Assembly: GCA_023416745.1 (NCBI GenBank)
Contig: JAEZHF010000072.1
Coordinates: forward strand, 7,329 to 71,328
DNA: 64,000 nucleotides
Direction of reading: 5' to 3'
Source of the DNA: Bacillota bacterium
GTDB lineage: Bacteria; Bacillota; Clostridia; Christensenellales; SZUA-584
The number at the start of each line of letters is the position of its first letter. Position 1 is the stretch's first letter. A program made the position numbers and the translations under genes. Positions 15,615 to 24,595 of this stretch are shown piece after piece. The notes below the pieces were generated by a model, which ran no database searches, was not told where the DNA came from, and was given only the letters and a program-made list of their open reading frames with translations.

Positions 15615-16369
15615 AGGCGGCCTCCCTGCGGCAGTAAGTGCTTTAAGCCCTTCTCGACGATCAGGCTGATAACGACGATGGCCAGCGTCCACGCGAACAA
15701 CTCCGGTGTATTGAGATACAGCTTGGTCTCGTACAGCCGGTAACCGAGAGCATACCTCGGGCTGGACAGCACCTCCGCCGCCACCACTGATTTCCATGAA
15801 AATCCAAGGCACATCGCCAGCGCAGAGTAGACGTGAGGGATGATGGTGGGCACGATGACGCCGGTAATGACGCGGCTGCGTTTTACGCGGAAGACCGCCG
15901 CCATCTCCAGCAGCTGGCTGTCCACCGAGCGCAATCCGGCCAGCGTGTTGGTGTAGAATATCGGAAAGCACAGCAGAATGCAGGCGAATATGGGCACAAA
16001 CGAGGATGTGAACCAAACGAGTGCCAGCACGATGACGGACATCACGGGTGTCGCCTTGGCCGCAGCCACGACGGGACGCAACAATTGTTCTACAAAAGCA
16101 GAGTGCGAAGCAGCGAATGCCAGAAGTATGCCAAGCATCAGGGAAACGATGACGCCCACAACCACACGGTAAAGCGTGAAGGCGACGCTCAGCCAGAATA
16201 TATCCGTCACGATCAGAGCGCCCAGCGACACGAAAGTCTCCGCAGGAGACGGCATGAACAGCGGCTGGTTCACGATCATGGACGCAGCCTGCCAGACCGC
16301 CAGCCAGAACAATACTGTGAGCACGGTATAGACTATTCTTCGGCGTTTGGACAAACGGCTTATTTTCAT
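15611..16369 (-). CDS. ABC importer permease (SsuC/TauC type)
   Basis: 252-residue inner-membrane permease with about six membrane segments and the EAA-like loop around AAVFRVKRSRVITGVIVP. It belongs to the BPD_transp_1 family of nitrate/sulfonate/taurine or pyrimidine-type importers. Overlaps the ATPase gene by 4 bases and is first in its operon. Start follows GGAGATGC. Substrate undetermined because the binding protein is absent from the window. Confidence 0.9.
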   Translation of the reverse strand: MKISRLSKRRRIVYTVLTVLFWLAVWQAASMIVNQPLFMPSPAETFVSLGALIVTDIFWLSVAFTLYRVVVGVIVSLMLGILLAFAASHSAFVEQLLRPVVAAAKATPVMSVIVLALVWFTSSFVPIFACILLCFPIFYTNTLAGLRSVDSQLLEMAAVFRVKRSRVITGVIVPTIIPHVYSALAMCLGFSWKSVVAAEVLSSPRYALGYRLYETKLYLNTPELFAWTLAIVVISLIVEKGLKHLLPQGGRL

Positions 16370-16456
16370 GCATCTCCTCCCAATAGGTTAGTATGAATTA
16401 TATCACAGGCCGCTATGTTCGTGTGCGCTTTTTGGACACCTGATACGACAAAATAT

Positions 16457-16485
16457 TTGAATCAGTGCGCCGATTCATGTATGAT
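16457..16485 (+). promoter_or_regulatory. dnaE promoter
   Basis: TTGAAT, 17 bases, TATGAT. The spacer carries an inverted repeat TGAATC / GATTCA (8-base gap) overlapping the -35, a possible operator. Confidence 0.6.
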
Positions 16486-16509
16486 GGGTGACAAGGAGAA
16501 TTGATAGTT

Positions 16510-19500
16510 ATGGACTTTGCGCATCTGCACCTGCATACCGAATTCAGCCTGCTGGACGGCGCGTCGCGCATTCCGGATTTGGTGGCGCGCGCCAAGACGC
16601 TGGGAATGAGCAGCATCGCGATCACGGATCACGGCGTGATGTACGGCGTGGCGGATTTCTACCGCAAGGCGAAAGATGCCGGTATAAAGCCGATCATTGG
16701 CTGCGAGGTGTACGTTGCTCCCGGAAAGCTGTCGGATAAGACGCGCGAGATGAAGGAATATTCTCACCTTGTGCTGCTGGCGAAGAACAATGCGGGTTAC
16801 CAGAACCTGATGCGCCTGTCATCCATCGGCTTCACGGAAGGGTTTTACCACAAACCGCGCATCGACTACGATGTGCTGGAGCGGTACAAGGACGGCCTCG
16901 TGTGCCTGTCTGCCTGCCTTGCGGGCGACTTGCCGCGCATGATCATGGCGGGGGACCGCGAAGGAGCGGAGCGGCTGGCGAAGCGGCTGCTGGCTATGTT
17001 CGGCGAGGACTTCTATCTGGAGCTGCAGGATCACTATCTGCCGGAGCAGCGCATGGTGAATACGGCGCTCATCGACATGGCTAAAGCGCTGTCCATACCG
17101 CTGGTGGCCACCAACGACGTGCACTACACCGCTAAAGAGGACGCGGAGGCGCAAGACGTGCTGCTTTGCATCCAGACGCGTGCATTCGTAGACGACGAGG
17201 ACCGTATGAAGTTCGGCTCCGAGGAGTTCTATCTGAAGAGCGCCGAGGAGATGGCGCAGCTGTTCCCGCACGTGCCCGAAGCTCTTCATAATACGCTGGA
17301 GATTGCCGCGAAGTGCAACGTCACGATGGACTTTTGCGCGCGGCACCTGCCGGTGTTCGATGTACCGGACGGCGGCAATCATGCGGAATACTTAAAGCGC
17401 ATATGCCTGGACGGCCTCGCGGAGCGATACGACCCCGTAACGGATCAGCTGAAAGAACGGCTGGAATTTGAGCTTGGCGTCATTGAGAACATGGGCTTCA
17501 CCGACTACTTCCTGATCGTGTGGGACTTCATCAAATTCGCGCGGGATAACGGTATCATGGTGGGGCCGGGGCGCGGCAGCGCGGCAGGCAGCATCGCGGC
17601 CTATGCGCTGTACATCACCAATATAGATCCCATCGAATATTCGCTGTTCTTTGAACGGTTTCTCAATCCGGAGCGCATCAGTATGCCGGATATCGATATC
17701 GACTTCTGCATTGAGCGTCGGCAGGAGGTCATCGACTACGTCGTGAAGAAATACGGCGCGGACAGGGTGGCACAGATCATCACTTTCGGAACGCTGGGGG
17801 CCAAACAGGCGATCCGGGACGTGGCGCGGGCACTCAAGCTGCCGCTGGCGGACGCCGACCGCATCGCCAAGATGGTGCCGTTTGCGCTCAAGATGACGAT
17901 ACAGCGGGCGATGGACGAAAACCCGCGCCTGAAAAACGAGTATCTATCCAATCCGGACATCAAAAAGCTGCTGGACACTGCAATGAAGCTGGAGGGCATA
18001 TCCCGCCATGCGTCCACGCACGCAGCGGGCGTGGTGATCTCCCGCCTGCCCGTCACCGAACACGTGCCGCTGCAGATCAACCCGCGCGATGGCAGCGTGA
18101 TCACGCAGTTCCCGATGAACACGCTGGAAAGCCTCGGACTATTAAAGATGGACTTTCTCGGTCTGCGCAACCTGACGGTGATCCGCCATGCCATGGAGAT
18201 GATCGAAAAGGCGCATAGCGTGAGGATAGAGCTGGACAAGCTCAAGTACAATGACCCCAAGGTGTTCGAGCTGATTGCCTCGGGAGACACGGACGGCATA
18301 TTCCAGCTGGAAAGCCCGGGTATGCGCGCGCTGATGCAGCGTCTGCGCCCGCGCAACCTCAATGATATCGCCGTGGGCATATCACTTTACCGCCCCGGCC
18401 CGATGGATTCGATACCGGCGTATTTGGACGCGCGCTTCCATCCGGAGAAGGTCTCCTACATGCACCCGCGTCTGAAACGCATACTGGAGGATACGCACGG
18501 CTGCATGGTGTATCAGGAGCAGGTGATGGAGATCGTGCGGGATCTGGCTGGCTATTCGCTGGGCCGCAGCGACCTGGTGCGCCGCGCGATGGGCAAGAAG
18601 AAAAAAGACGTGATGGAGAACGAGCGACGCATCTTCATCCATGGCGACGAAGCGATAGGCGTGCCCGGCGCGGTGAAACGCGGCGTGCCCGCGCACACGG
18701 CGGAGGCGATATTCGCGCAGATGGTGGACTTCGCCGAATATGCGTTCAATAAGTCCCACGCGTGCGCCTATGCCGTCATCGCGTACTACACGGCCTACTT
18801 CAAGTGCTATTACAAGGTGGAATATCTGACGGCGCTGCTGAACAGCCTGATCGGCGCGTCGGATAAGATATCCGCCTATATTCAATACTGCGTCAGCAGT
18901 GGCATTCCGGTATTGACGCCCGACATCAACCGCTCGCAGTTCATGTTCGCGCCCGAGGGCGGCAGCATCCGCTTCGGCTTCGCGGCCATCCGTGACGTGG
19001 GGCGGGCGGCGGAGGACATCGAGAAGGAGCGCGAGGCGGGCGGTCCGTTCACCAGCTTCCGCAACTTCATCAACCGCACCGCGGTGTTCATCAACCGCAA
19101 GCTGCTGGAAGGACTGATACTCGCGGGCTGCTTCGACAGTCTGGGGTTAAAGCGCGCGCAGCTGTCCGCCGTGGCCGATCGTGTGCTGAAGACAGCGCAG
19201 GACGCCAAGCGCAAGAATGTTGAGGGACAAGTGTCGCTGTTTGACGCGATGCCGGCGGCGAATGCGGGCGATGCCGACGACTTTACGGATATTCCCGAAT
19301 ACGCCAAGGACAAGATGCTCGCGATGGAGAAGCTGGCGACGGGCGTGTACCTCTCCGGCCATCCGCTGGAGCGCTTCAAGGAGGACATGGAGGGGCGTGA
19401 CGTCAACATATTCAAGGTGATGTCCGCCGCTGACGACGCGGAAGCGGCAAAGTATTATGAAGCGCGTATCGTGGAGCTGGTGGGCATCTTAAGCGGCGTC

Positions 19501-19953
19501 AAGAAGCGCTCAACTAAGCTCAAGAAGATGATGGCCAACGCTTATCTGGAAGACCTGTACGGCACCATCGAGCTGGTCATATTCCCCAGCGTCTACAGCC
19601 GTGTCGAACCGTTGCTGGTGGACGACACCATCGTGATGGTGACAGGCAAGGTGGAGGTGCGCGAAGGGGAAGCGCCCTCGCTGATGGTGGAGTCGGTGCA
19701 GCCGTACGCCCGGCCCGACGCCAAATACGCTGGCAAATGCCTGTACGTCAAGGTGCCTAAATTCTTGGGCGAAGATATGGCCGGACTGCGCCGCATACTG
19801 CGCTCATCTCCCGGCAAAGAGTGTGTGATGGTGAAGTTCGAGGAGACGGGCAAAGCGATCAAGACGAGCGGCGCTCTGGGCGTGACATTGACGGACACGC
19901 TGGTGAGCGGATTGAAGTCGGCTTACGGGGACGACAACGTGGTTATCCAGTAA
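16510..19953 (+). CDS. dnaE: DNA polymerase III alpha subunit
   Basis: 1147-residue replicative/repair polymerase of the DnaE class. The N-terminal PHP domain opens HLHLHTEFSLLDG. The polymerase core has GPGRGSAAGS (about 352) and the catalytic PDIDIDF. YAFNKSHA (about 745) follows, then helix-hairpin-helix and a C-terminal OB fold (about 985-1060). TTG at 16501 is only one base after the AAGGAG site; ATG 16510 has normal spacing and was chosen. recQ follows 21 bases later, so the two are likely co-transcribed. Confidence 0.97.
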   Translation: MDFAHLHLHTEFSLLDGASRIPDLVARAKTLGMSSIAITDHGVMYGVADFYRKAKDAGIKPIIGCEVYVAPGKLSDKTREMKEYSHLVLLAKNNAGYQNLMRLSSIGFTEGFYHKPRIDYDVLERYKDGLVCLSACLAGDLPRMIMAGDREGAERLAKRLLAMFGEDFYLELQDHYLPEQRMVNTALIDMAKALSIPLVATNDVHYTAKEDAEAQDVLLCIQTRAFVDDEDRMKFGSEEFYLKSAEEMAQLFPHVPEALHNTLEIAAKCNVTMDFCARHLPVFDVPDGGNHAEYLKRICLDGLAERYDPVTDQLKERLEFELGVIENMGFTDYFLIVWDFIKFARDNGIMVGPGRGSAAGSIAAYALYITNIDPIEYSLFFERFLNPERISMPDIDIDFCIERRQEVIDYVVKKYGADRVAQIITFGTLGAKQAIRDVARALKLPLADADRIAKMVPFALKMTIQRAMDENPRLKNEYLSNPDIKKLLDTAMKLEGISRHASTHAAGVVISRLPVTEHVPLQINPRDGSVITQFPMNTLESLGLLKMDFLGLRNLTVIRHAMEMIEKAHSVRIELDKLKYNDPKVFELIASGDTDGIFQLESPGMRALMQRLRPRNLNDIAVGISLYRPGPMDSIPAYLDARFHPEKVSYMHPRLKRILEDTHGCMVYQEQVMEIVRDLAGYSLGRSDLVRRAMGKKKKDVMENERRIFIHGDEAIGVPGAVKRGVPAHTAEAIFAQMVDFAEYAFNKSHACAYAVIAYYTAYFKCYYKVEYLTALLNSLIGASDKISAYIQYCVSSGIPVLTPDINRSQFMFAPEGGSIRFGFAAIRDVGRAAEDIEKEREAGGPFTSFRNFINRTAVFINRKLLEGLILAGCFDSLGLKRAQLSAVADRVLKTAQDAKRKNVEGQVSLFDAMPAANAGDADDFTDIPEYAKDKMLAMEKLATGVYLSGHPLERFKEDMEGRDVNIFKVMSAADDAEAAKYYEARIVELVGILSGVKKRSTKLKKMMANAYLEDLYGTIELVIFPSVYSRVEPLLVDDTIVMVTGKVEVREGEAPSLMVESVQPYARPDAKYAGKCLYVKVPKFLGEDMAGLRRILRSSPGKECVMVKFEETGKAIKTSGALGVTLTDTLVSGLKSAYGDDNVVIQ

Positions 19954-19974
19954 ACAAAGGCACCAGGGGGAAGC

Positions 19975-21777
19975 GTGAAGAAGGAACTGCTGCTCAAAAA
20001 GCATTTCGGATATGCGGAATTTCTGCCGGGTCAGAAGGACCTGGTCGACCACATCTGCCAAGGCGAGGACGCGCTGGGTATCATGCCCACGGGCGGCGGC
20101 AAGTCCATGTGCTATCAGCTGCCCGCGATGATATTTGAAGGTGTCACGCTGGTGGTCTCACCGCTGATCTCGCTGATGAAGGATCAGGTGCAGGCAATGG
20201 CGGAGGACAATATTCCCGCAGCCTATATCAACTCCGCACTGTCCGAAGCGCAAACGAAGAAGGCATTCCAGTTCGCACGGGAAGGCCGGTACAAGATCAT
20301 ATACGTCGCGCCGGAAAGGCTGAACACAACGGGCTTCAGCCAACTGGCGCGTGAGATAAACATATCGCTGGTGGCGGTGGATGAGGCGCACTGTGTCTCC
20401 CAGTGGGGGCAGAACTTTCGTCCCAGCTACCTCGCTGTCAGGGCGTTCATCGACGGACTGCCCAAAAGGCCGGTGGTTGCCGCTTTCACAGCGACGGCCA
20501 CCAAAAGGGTGCGGGAAGACATCGTGTCGCTGCTGGGGCTTCGCAATCCGTTCGTGATGGTGACGGGTTTCGATCGCGCGAACCTGTATTTTGATGTGCG
20601 TACCCCCAAGGACAGGCTCTCGGCGGTGGCGAACCATGTCGCCGCAAACCCCGAAAAAAGCGGCATCATCTACTGCCTCACGCGCAAGGACGTGGAGATG
20701 GTATGCGCGTTCCTTTGTGCAAAGGGCGTTGCCGCGACGCGCTACCACGGAGGACTGGAGACTGAGGAGCGCAGCGCGAATCAGGAGGACTTCATCTACG
20801 ACCGCAAGCCGGTGATGGTGGCGACCAATGCGTTCGGCATGGGCATCGACAAGAGCAACGTGTCGTACGTGCTGCACTATGGCATGCCCAAGGATATTGA
20901 AAGCTACTATCAGGAAGCGGGCCGAGCCGGACGGGATGGCATGGACGCCGAGTGCATCCTCTTTTTCAGCCGCAAAGACATACTGACCAACCAGTTTCTC
21001 ATCAACAACCGTGAGGACAACAAGGAGCTGGATGCCGAAACGCTGGAGCGTATCCGGGCGCATGAACACCGCCGCCTCAAACGGATGACACAGTACGCCG
21101 CGACGACAGAATGTTTGAGGAAGTATATCGTTGACTACTTCGGGGAGAGCCTGCCGGACGGCTGCGGGTGTTGCGGCAACTGCGATGCGGATTTTGAGGA
21201 AACGGACGTCACCGAGCGCGCGCAGATCATCATGTCGTGCATCCACCGCATGGGGAACAAGTACGGCGTTAAGATGGTAGTGGATACGCTGCTGGGACGT
21301 AAGAACGAGAAGGTGCGCCAACTGGGTCTGGATGCCGTCAAGACATACGGGCGGCTGAAAGGCGCGGATGAGGATAGTATACGATCCATCATCGATCACC
21401 TTGCGCTGCATGGATATATCGAGCAGACGGATGACGAATACCCGGTGCTGAGGCTGTCTGTCCGAGCCCGCCGGGTGCTGCTGGACGGCGAAACGGTGCT
21501 GATGCGGCAAAAGCAGACGGCAGAAGTAAAAGCCGGGCACGATGAACCAGCGGACAGGCAGCTGCTGAATGCCTTGAAGGAGTTGCGTTTGGCAATTGCC
21601 AACGAAAAGCAGGTGCCCGCTTTCGTGGTGTTCTCGGACGCGACGCTGGCCGACATGTGCCATAAAAAGCCTGAAAACAGGGAGGATTTTCTATCTGTTT
21701 CGGGTGTTGGGCCTGCCAAGCTCGCCCAGTACGGTGACGCCTTTTTGAGAAGTATACGAGGGCACGCCCAACGGTAA
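19975..21777 (+). CDS. recQ: ATP-dependent DNA helicase RecQ
   Basis: 600-residue 3'-5' helicase. Motif I TGGGKSMCYQ (about 40), DEAH box followed by the aromatic loop CVSQWGQNFRP, motif VI QEAGRAGRDG. The zinc-binding region has Cys in CLRKYIVDYF and CGCCGNCD (about 380-405). A winged-helix RQC domain and a C-terminal HRDC domain (about 520-595) follow. GTG start behind AGGGGGA. Functions in recombination repair and fork restart; context next to dnaE fits. Confidence 0.97.
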   Translation: MKKELLLKKHFGYAEFLPGQKDLVDHICQGEDALGIMPTGGGKSMCYQLPAMIFEGVTLVVSPLISLMKDQVQAMAEDNIPAAYINSALSEAQTKKAFQFAREGRYKIIYVAPERLNTTGFSQLAREINISLVAVDEAHCVSQWGQNFRPSYLAVRAFIDGLPKRPVVAAFTATATKRVREDIVSLLGLRNPFVMVTGFDRANLYFDVRTPKDRLSAVANHVAANPEKSGIIYCLTRKDVEMVCAFLCAKGVAATRYHGGLETEERSANQEDFIYDRKPVMVATNAFGMGIDKSNVSYVLHYGMPKDIESYYQEAGRAGRDGMDAECILFFSRKDILTNQFLINNREDNKELDAETLERIRAHEHRRLKRMTQYAATTECLRKYIVDYFGESLPDGCGCCGNCDADFEETDVTERAQIIMSCIHRMGNKYGVKMVVDTLLGRKNEKVRQLGLDAVKTYGRLKGADEDSIRSIIDHLALHGYIEQTDDEYPVLRLSVRARRVLLDGETVLMRQKQTAEVKAGHDEPADRQLLNALKELRLAIANEKQVPAFVVFSDATLADMCHKKPENREDFLSVSGVGPAKLAQYGDAFLRSIRGHAQR

Positions 21778-21818
21778 TGCGGGCACTCCCGATGAATGAC
21801 AAAAAAATAGAGCGTCTA

Positions 21819-21847
21819 TTGAAGATAAACGGTAAATATGGTACGAT
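21819..21847 (+). promoter_or_regulatory. mtrB promoter
   Basis: TTGAAG, 17 bases, TACGAT; ATG lies 27 bases downstream behind GCGGAGA. Confidence 0.6.
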
Positions 21848-21873
21848 ATCACCAAAAGAAGCGGAGATAGAAA

Positions 21874-22116
21874 ATGGAACCGGAAAAGAACCTGAATCAG
21901 GACTATATAGTTATCAAGGCGCTGGAGGACGGCGTCAATATCATCGGTATGACGCGGGGCCGCGACACCAAGTTTCATCATACGGAGAAGCTGGACGGCG
22001 GCGAGGTGATGATTGCGCAGTTCACGGAAAACACCTCGGCGATCAAAATACGCGGCCGTGCCGAGATTTTTACTGCGTACGGTGTTGTAAATTCCGGCAA
22101 GTCAAACAGCCGATAA
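21874..22116 (+). CDS. mtrB: trp RNA-binding attenuation protein TRAP
   Basis: 80-residue protein matching TRAP over its whole length: VIKALEDGVNIIGMTRGRDTK..., FHHTEKLDGGEV, AQFTENTSAIKIRGRA and TAYG. The residues known in Bacillus to contact RNA (Lys in EKLD, Lys and Arg in IKIRG) and the Thr/His residues around bound tryptophan are present. TRAP forms an 11-subunit ring that, with tryptophan, binds GAG/UAG repeats and represses trp genes. No trp biosynthesis genes and no such repeats were noticed nearby. Its own promoter precedes it. Confidence 0.95.
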   Translation: MEPEKNLNQDYIVIKALEDGVNIIGMTRGRDTKFHHTEKLDGGEVMIAQFTENTSAIKIRGRAEIFTAYGVVNSGKSNSR

Positions 22117-22125
22117 AGAGGTCTT

Positions 22126-22332
22126 GTGCATATGTGGTTGGTGGTGGGTATGGCAGGTTCAAAAAAAGCGGCGGTGACGATGCAAAGGACGCTGGAATCC
22201 GAAAGCATACTCGTTAAACTCCGCAATGTGTCGTCCAAAGCCAAGGACGGCGGCGATACATATGAGATTCTGGTGCTGGAGTCTGAGGCGACCCAAGCCA
22301 GAGAGATATTGCTGGAACATGGGCTGTCATGA
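22126..22332 (+). CDS. Small conserved-looking protein downstream of TRAP
   Basis: 68 residues, soluble, with a plausible beta-alpha-beta layout (MWLVVGMA..., then YEILVLES and a C-terminal helix). It has some resemblance to small DUF2007-type signal-transducing proteins, but I cannot name the family with confidence. Starts at GTG 22126 or ATG 22132; AGAGG at 22116-22120 fits the GTG best. It lies 9 bases after mtrB, so it is co-transcribed. Confidence 0.7.
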   Translation: MHMWLVVGMAGSKKAAVTMQRTLESESILVKLRNVSSKAKDGGDTYEILVLESEATQAREILLEHGLS

Positions 22333-22354
22333 TTTTTTTGGGGGGGTGTCGTTA

Positions 22355-22780
22355 ATGAAAACGGTGGAATGCAAGATTCGCGTGCGCTATTCCGATACCG
22401 GACGTCAGGGTTACGCGCATCACGCCCATTTTTTCAACTGGTTCGATATCGGCCTGGAAGAGATTATCAAGCTTTGCGGATCAAGTTACGGTGAGATTGA
22501 GGAACTGGGATATATGCTCGCGCCCATCTCCGACTCATGCAAATACTATCATCCGGCCAGCTACAACGACGAACTGACCGTTCGCGTGAATGTGGCAGAT
22601 TTAAGCGGCGTCAAGATCAAATTCGCGTACGAGGTGATAAGAGAAAAGGACGCGAAGCTGATAGCCAAGGGCACAACGGATCACGTTTTCGTGGATCAAA
22701 AATTTAAGCCATATTCACTCAAGCGCATCATGCCGCGGCTTTTCGCAATGCTGCAGGAAATGAGGCAGCCGGAAATATAA
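22355..22780 (+). CDS. YbgC/FadM-like hotdog thioesterase-fold protein
   Basis: 141 residues of the 4-hydroxybenzoyl-CoA thioesterase-like family. The N-terminal motif reads VRYSDTGRQGYAHHAHF, where active members have a D-x-x-G after T (as in TDAGG or TDQMG); the catalytic Asp is replaced by Gly. The rest of the fold, including CKYYHPASYNDEL and FVDQKFKP, is well kept. Likely a CoA-thioester-binding protein, perhaps with lost or altered hydrolysis. Start fixed by the G-rich site and distance; 22 bases after the preceding gene. Confidence 0.85.
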   Translation: MKTVECKIRVRYSDTGRQGYAHHAHFFNWFDIGLEEIIKLCGSSYGEIEELGYMLAPISDSCKYYHPASYNDELTVRVNVADLSGVKIKFAYEVIREKDAKLIAKGTTDHVFVDQKFKPYSLKRIMPRLFAMLQEMRQPEI

Positions 22781-22822
22781 AAACCCCGCGGTTCATTTGA
22801 ACAGCAGGGGTCTGTTGCTAGC

Positions 22823-22856
22823 AAGAGCCTGTGAAAAATCGCAGGCTCTTTATTTT
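22823..22856 (+). terminator. Terminator of the mtrB operon
   Basis: AAGAGCCTG / CAGGCTCTT perfect stem with TATTTT after it. Confidence 0.88.
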
Positions 22857-22860
22857 CGCA

Positions 22861-23661
22861 TTACAGCTCCTTTAACCTTTCAAGCAGCGCATCGACGCCA
22901 CTGTACAACAGGTGCGGCTTTGCATCGCTGGCGTCGATATCCGCCTGCGTCATCTCGCCTGACAGCACGCCGATGGCGCACATACCGTTGTTCAGCGCGA
23001 CCATCATGTCGGTGTACAGCCGGTCGCCCACCACAGCAATTTTCTCTGCCGGAACGCCGGTATATTCAACGATGTATTCGGCGGTCTCGGGAAAAGGCTT
23101 GCCGAGGTATTTGGGCTCGCGTCCGGTGGCATGGGTCAGCATCGCGCAGATGCTGGCACAGTCGGGCAGCACCTTGCCTCCTTCCAGCGGGCACACGGCG
23201 TCGATGTTGGTCGCGAGGAACGGGATACCCTCACGCAGCAGTTCCACAGCGCGGGTTGCTTTTTTAAAGTCGTATGTGGTATCAAAACCCACCAGCACAC
23301 AGTCCGGCGAGCGCGTGTCGGAAACATCGAAGCCCGCATCGGAGAGTTGGGTCAGCAGTGACGGCGTGCCCACTGCGTAAACAATGGCATTCTTACCGTG
23401 GATTTTCCGGATATATGAAATTGCCACATGCGCTGAGGTGATGATGCTGCCAAGAGCATAATCTCCAAAGCCCAGGTTTTTTAGCTTTTCAATATAATCA
23501 TCGGGCGACTTGGATGAATTGTTGGTGAAAAATAAATAGGGGATACGAACCGAGTCCAAATAGTCAAGAAATTCACGTGCGCCCGGCAGCTCCTGGTTGC
23601 CCAAGTATATGGTCCCATCCATATCAAGTATATAACAATCAATGTCTTTAAGCTGTTGCAT
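22861..23661 (-). CDS. HAD-IIA phosphatase (NagD/AraL-like)
   Basis: 266-residue haloacid dehalogenase hydrolase of subclass IIA. Motifs: DMDGTIYLG (about 12-20), FFTNNSS (motif II), ATNIDAVCPLEGG in the cap, and GKPFPE with GDRLYTDMM (motifs III and IV). Such proteins dephosphorylate small sugar or nucleotide phosphates. ATG at 23661 was chosen because AGGAG lies 6 bases before it; an upstream in-frame ATG at 23703 has no such site. Single gene. Confidence 0.92.
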   Translation of the reverse strand: MQQLKDIDCYILDMDGTIYLGNQELPGAREFLDYLDSVRIPYLFFTNNSSKSPDDYIEKLKNLGFGDYALGSIITSAHVAISYIRKIHGKNAIVYAVGTPSLLTQLSDAGFDVSDTRSPDCVLVGFDTTYDFKKATRAVELLREGIPFLATNIDAVCPLEGGKVLPDCASICAMLTHATGREPKYLGKPFPETAEYIVEYTGVPAEKIAVVGDRLYTDMMVALNNGMCAIGVLSGEMTQADIDASDAKPHLLYSGVDALLERLKEL

Positions 23662-23814
23662 GCTAATCTCCTGTTGATAAACGTTTCCGTGTGATTGTAT
23701 CAAATCAATCCGGCATTAACAATAGTTAATCCAGATTCACCTATATGCTTCGTGTTATGCATGTGCTAAAATATAGTATAAGCAATATTGGAATATTGGA
23801 AAGGAATACGAGGA

Positions 23815-24522
23815 ATGAGCGAGATCAAGGGGAAAGCCGCGATCGTTACGGGTGCCGGCAGAGGAATCGGCATTGAGATGGTCAAAACGCTGCTGAATGA
23901 AGGCGTTAAAGTACTGGCCACGTCGCGCAATATCGAATCGCTAAAGGATATCGACGGTGAGAATCTGGTCGGGGTTCAGGCCGACCTGCTGAATGACAGC
24001 AGTTATGGAAGAATCGTTTCGGCCTGCGCGGATACGTTCGGCGGCGTCGATATCATTATCAACAACGCGGGATACGCCAAAAAGCTGCTGCTGACAGAAA
24101 CCAGCAAAGAGGAGTGGGACCGTCATATGGCGGTAAACGTGCGCGCGCCGTTCATGCTGGTGAATGCTGCAATGCCTTATCTATTGAAGTCCACCCATGC
24201 AACGGTGATCAACATCGTTTCCGTTGTGGGTAATAAAGGCTACGTGACTCAGGGAGCCTATTCTGCGGCAAAGCATGCGCTGCTGGGATACACCAAGGTT
24301 CTGGCGCGGGAGACGTTTAAACATGGCGTTCGCGTTCATGCGATATCTCCCGGCGGCGTCGCGACGGAGCTGATTCAGGAAACGCGGCCCGACCTTGACC
24401 TGTCCACACTGAGCACACCCCAGGAAATCGCGAACATTGCGTTATTTTTGCTGAAGAACCGTAACGGTGCTGTGATCGATGAGATCAATGTTCGCAGGTA
24501 TACCAAAGAGCCCTGGGAGTAA
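23815..24522 (+). CDS. SDR oxidoreductase (FabG-like)
   Basis: 235-residue classical short-chain dehydrogenase: TGAGRGIG nucleotide-binding motif, NNAG, Ser in NIVSVVG and YSAAK active-site pair. Close to 3-oxoacyl-ACP reductase-type enzymes in layout, but substrate is not evident. ATG chosen because AAAGGA and GAGGA lie directly upstream; the in-frame ATG at 23788 lacks one. It precedes the patatin pair, which has its own promoter. Confidence 0.88.
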   Translation: MSEIKGKAAIVTGAGRGIGIEMVKTLLNEGVKVLATSRNIESLKDIDGENLVGVQADLLNDSSYGRIVSACADTFGGVDIIINNAGYAKKLLLTETSKEEWDRHMAVNVRAPFMLVNAAMPYLLKSTHATVINIVSVVGNKGYVTQGAYSAAKHALLGYTKVLARETFKHGVRVHAISPGGVATELIQETRPDLDLSTLSTPQEIANIALFLLKNRNGAVIDEINVRRYTKEPWE

Positions 24523-24537
24523 AGTATACGTATTGTC

Positions 24538-24566
24538 TTTACTGAGGCTGTCTATGATGGTATATT
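24538..24566 (+). promoter_or_regulatory. Promoter of the patatin pair
   Basis: TTTACT, 17 bases, TATATT with a TGG extended -10. Confidence 0.5.
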
Positions 24567-24595
24567 AGAATCAGTTAAGGAATGAGGGTAAGGCT

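Noticed and set aside
20158..21663. 501-codon minus-strand frame opposite recQ
   Set aside because: Shadow of recQ without a ribosome site; composition is not protein-like.
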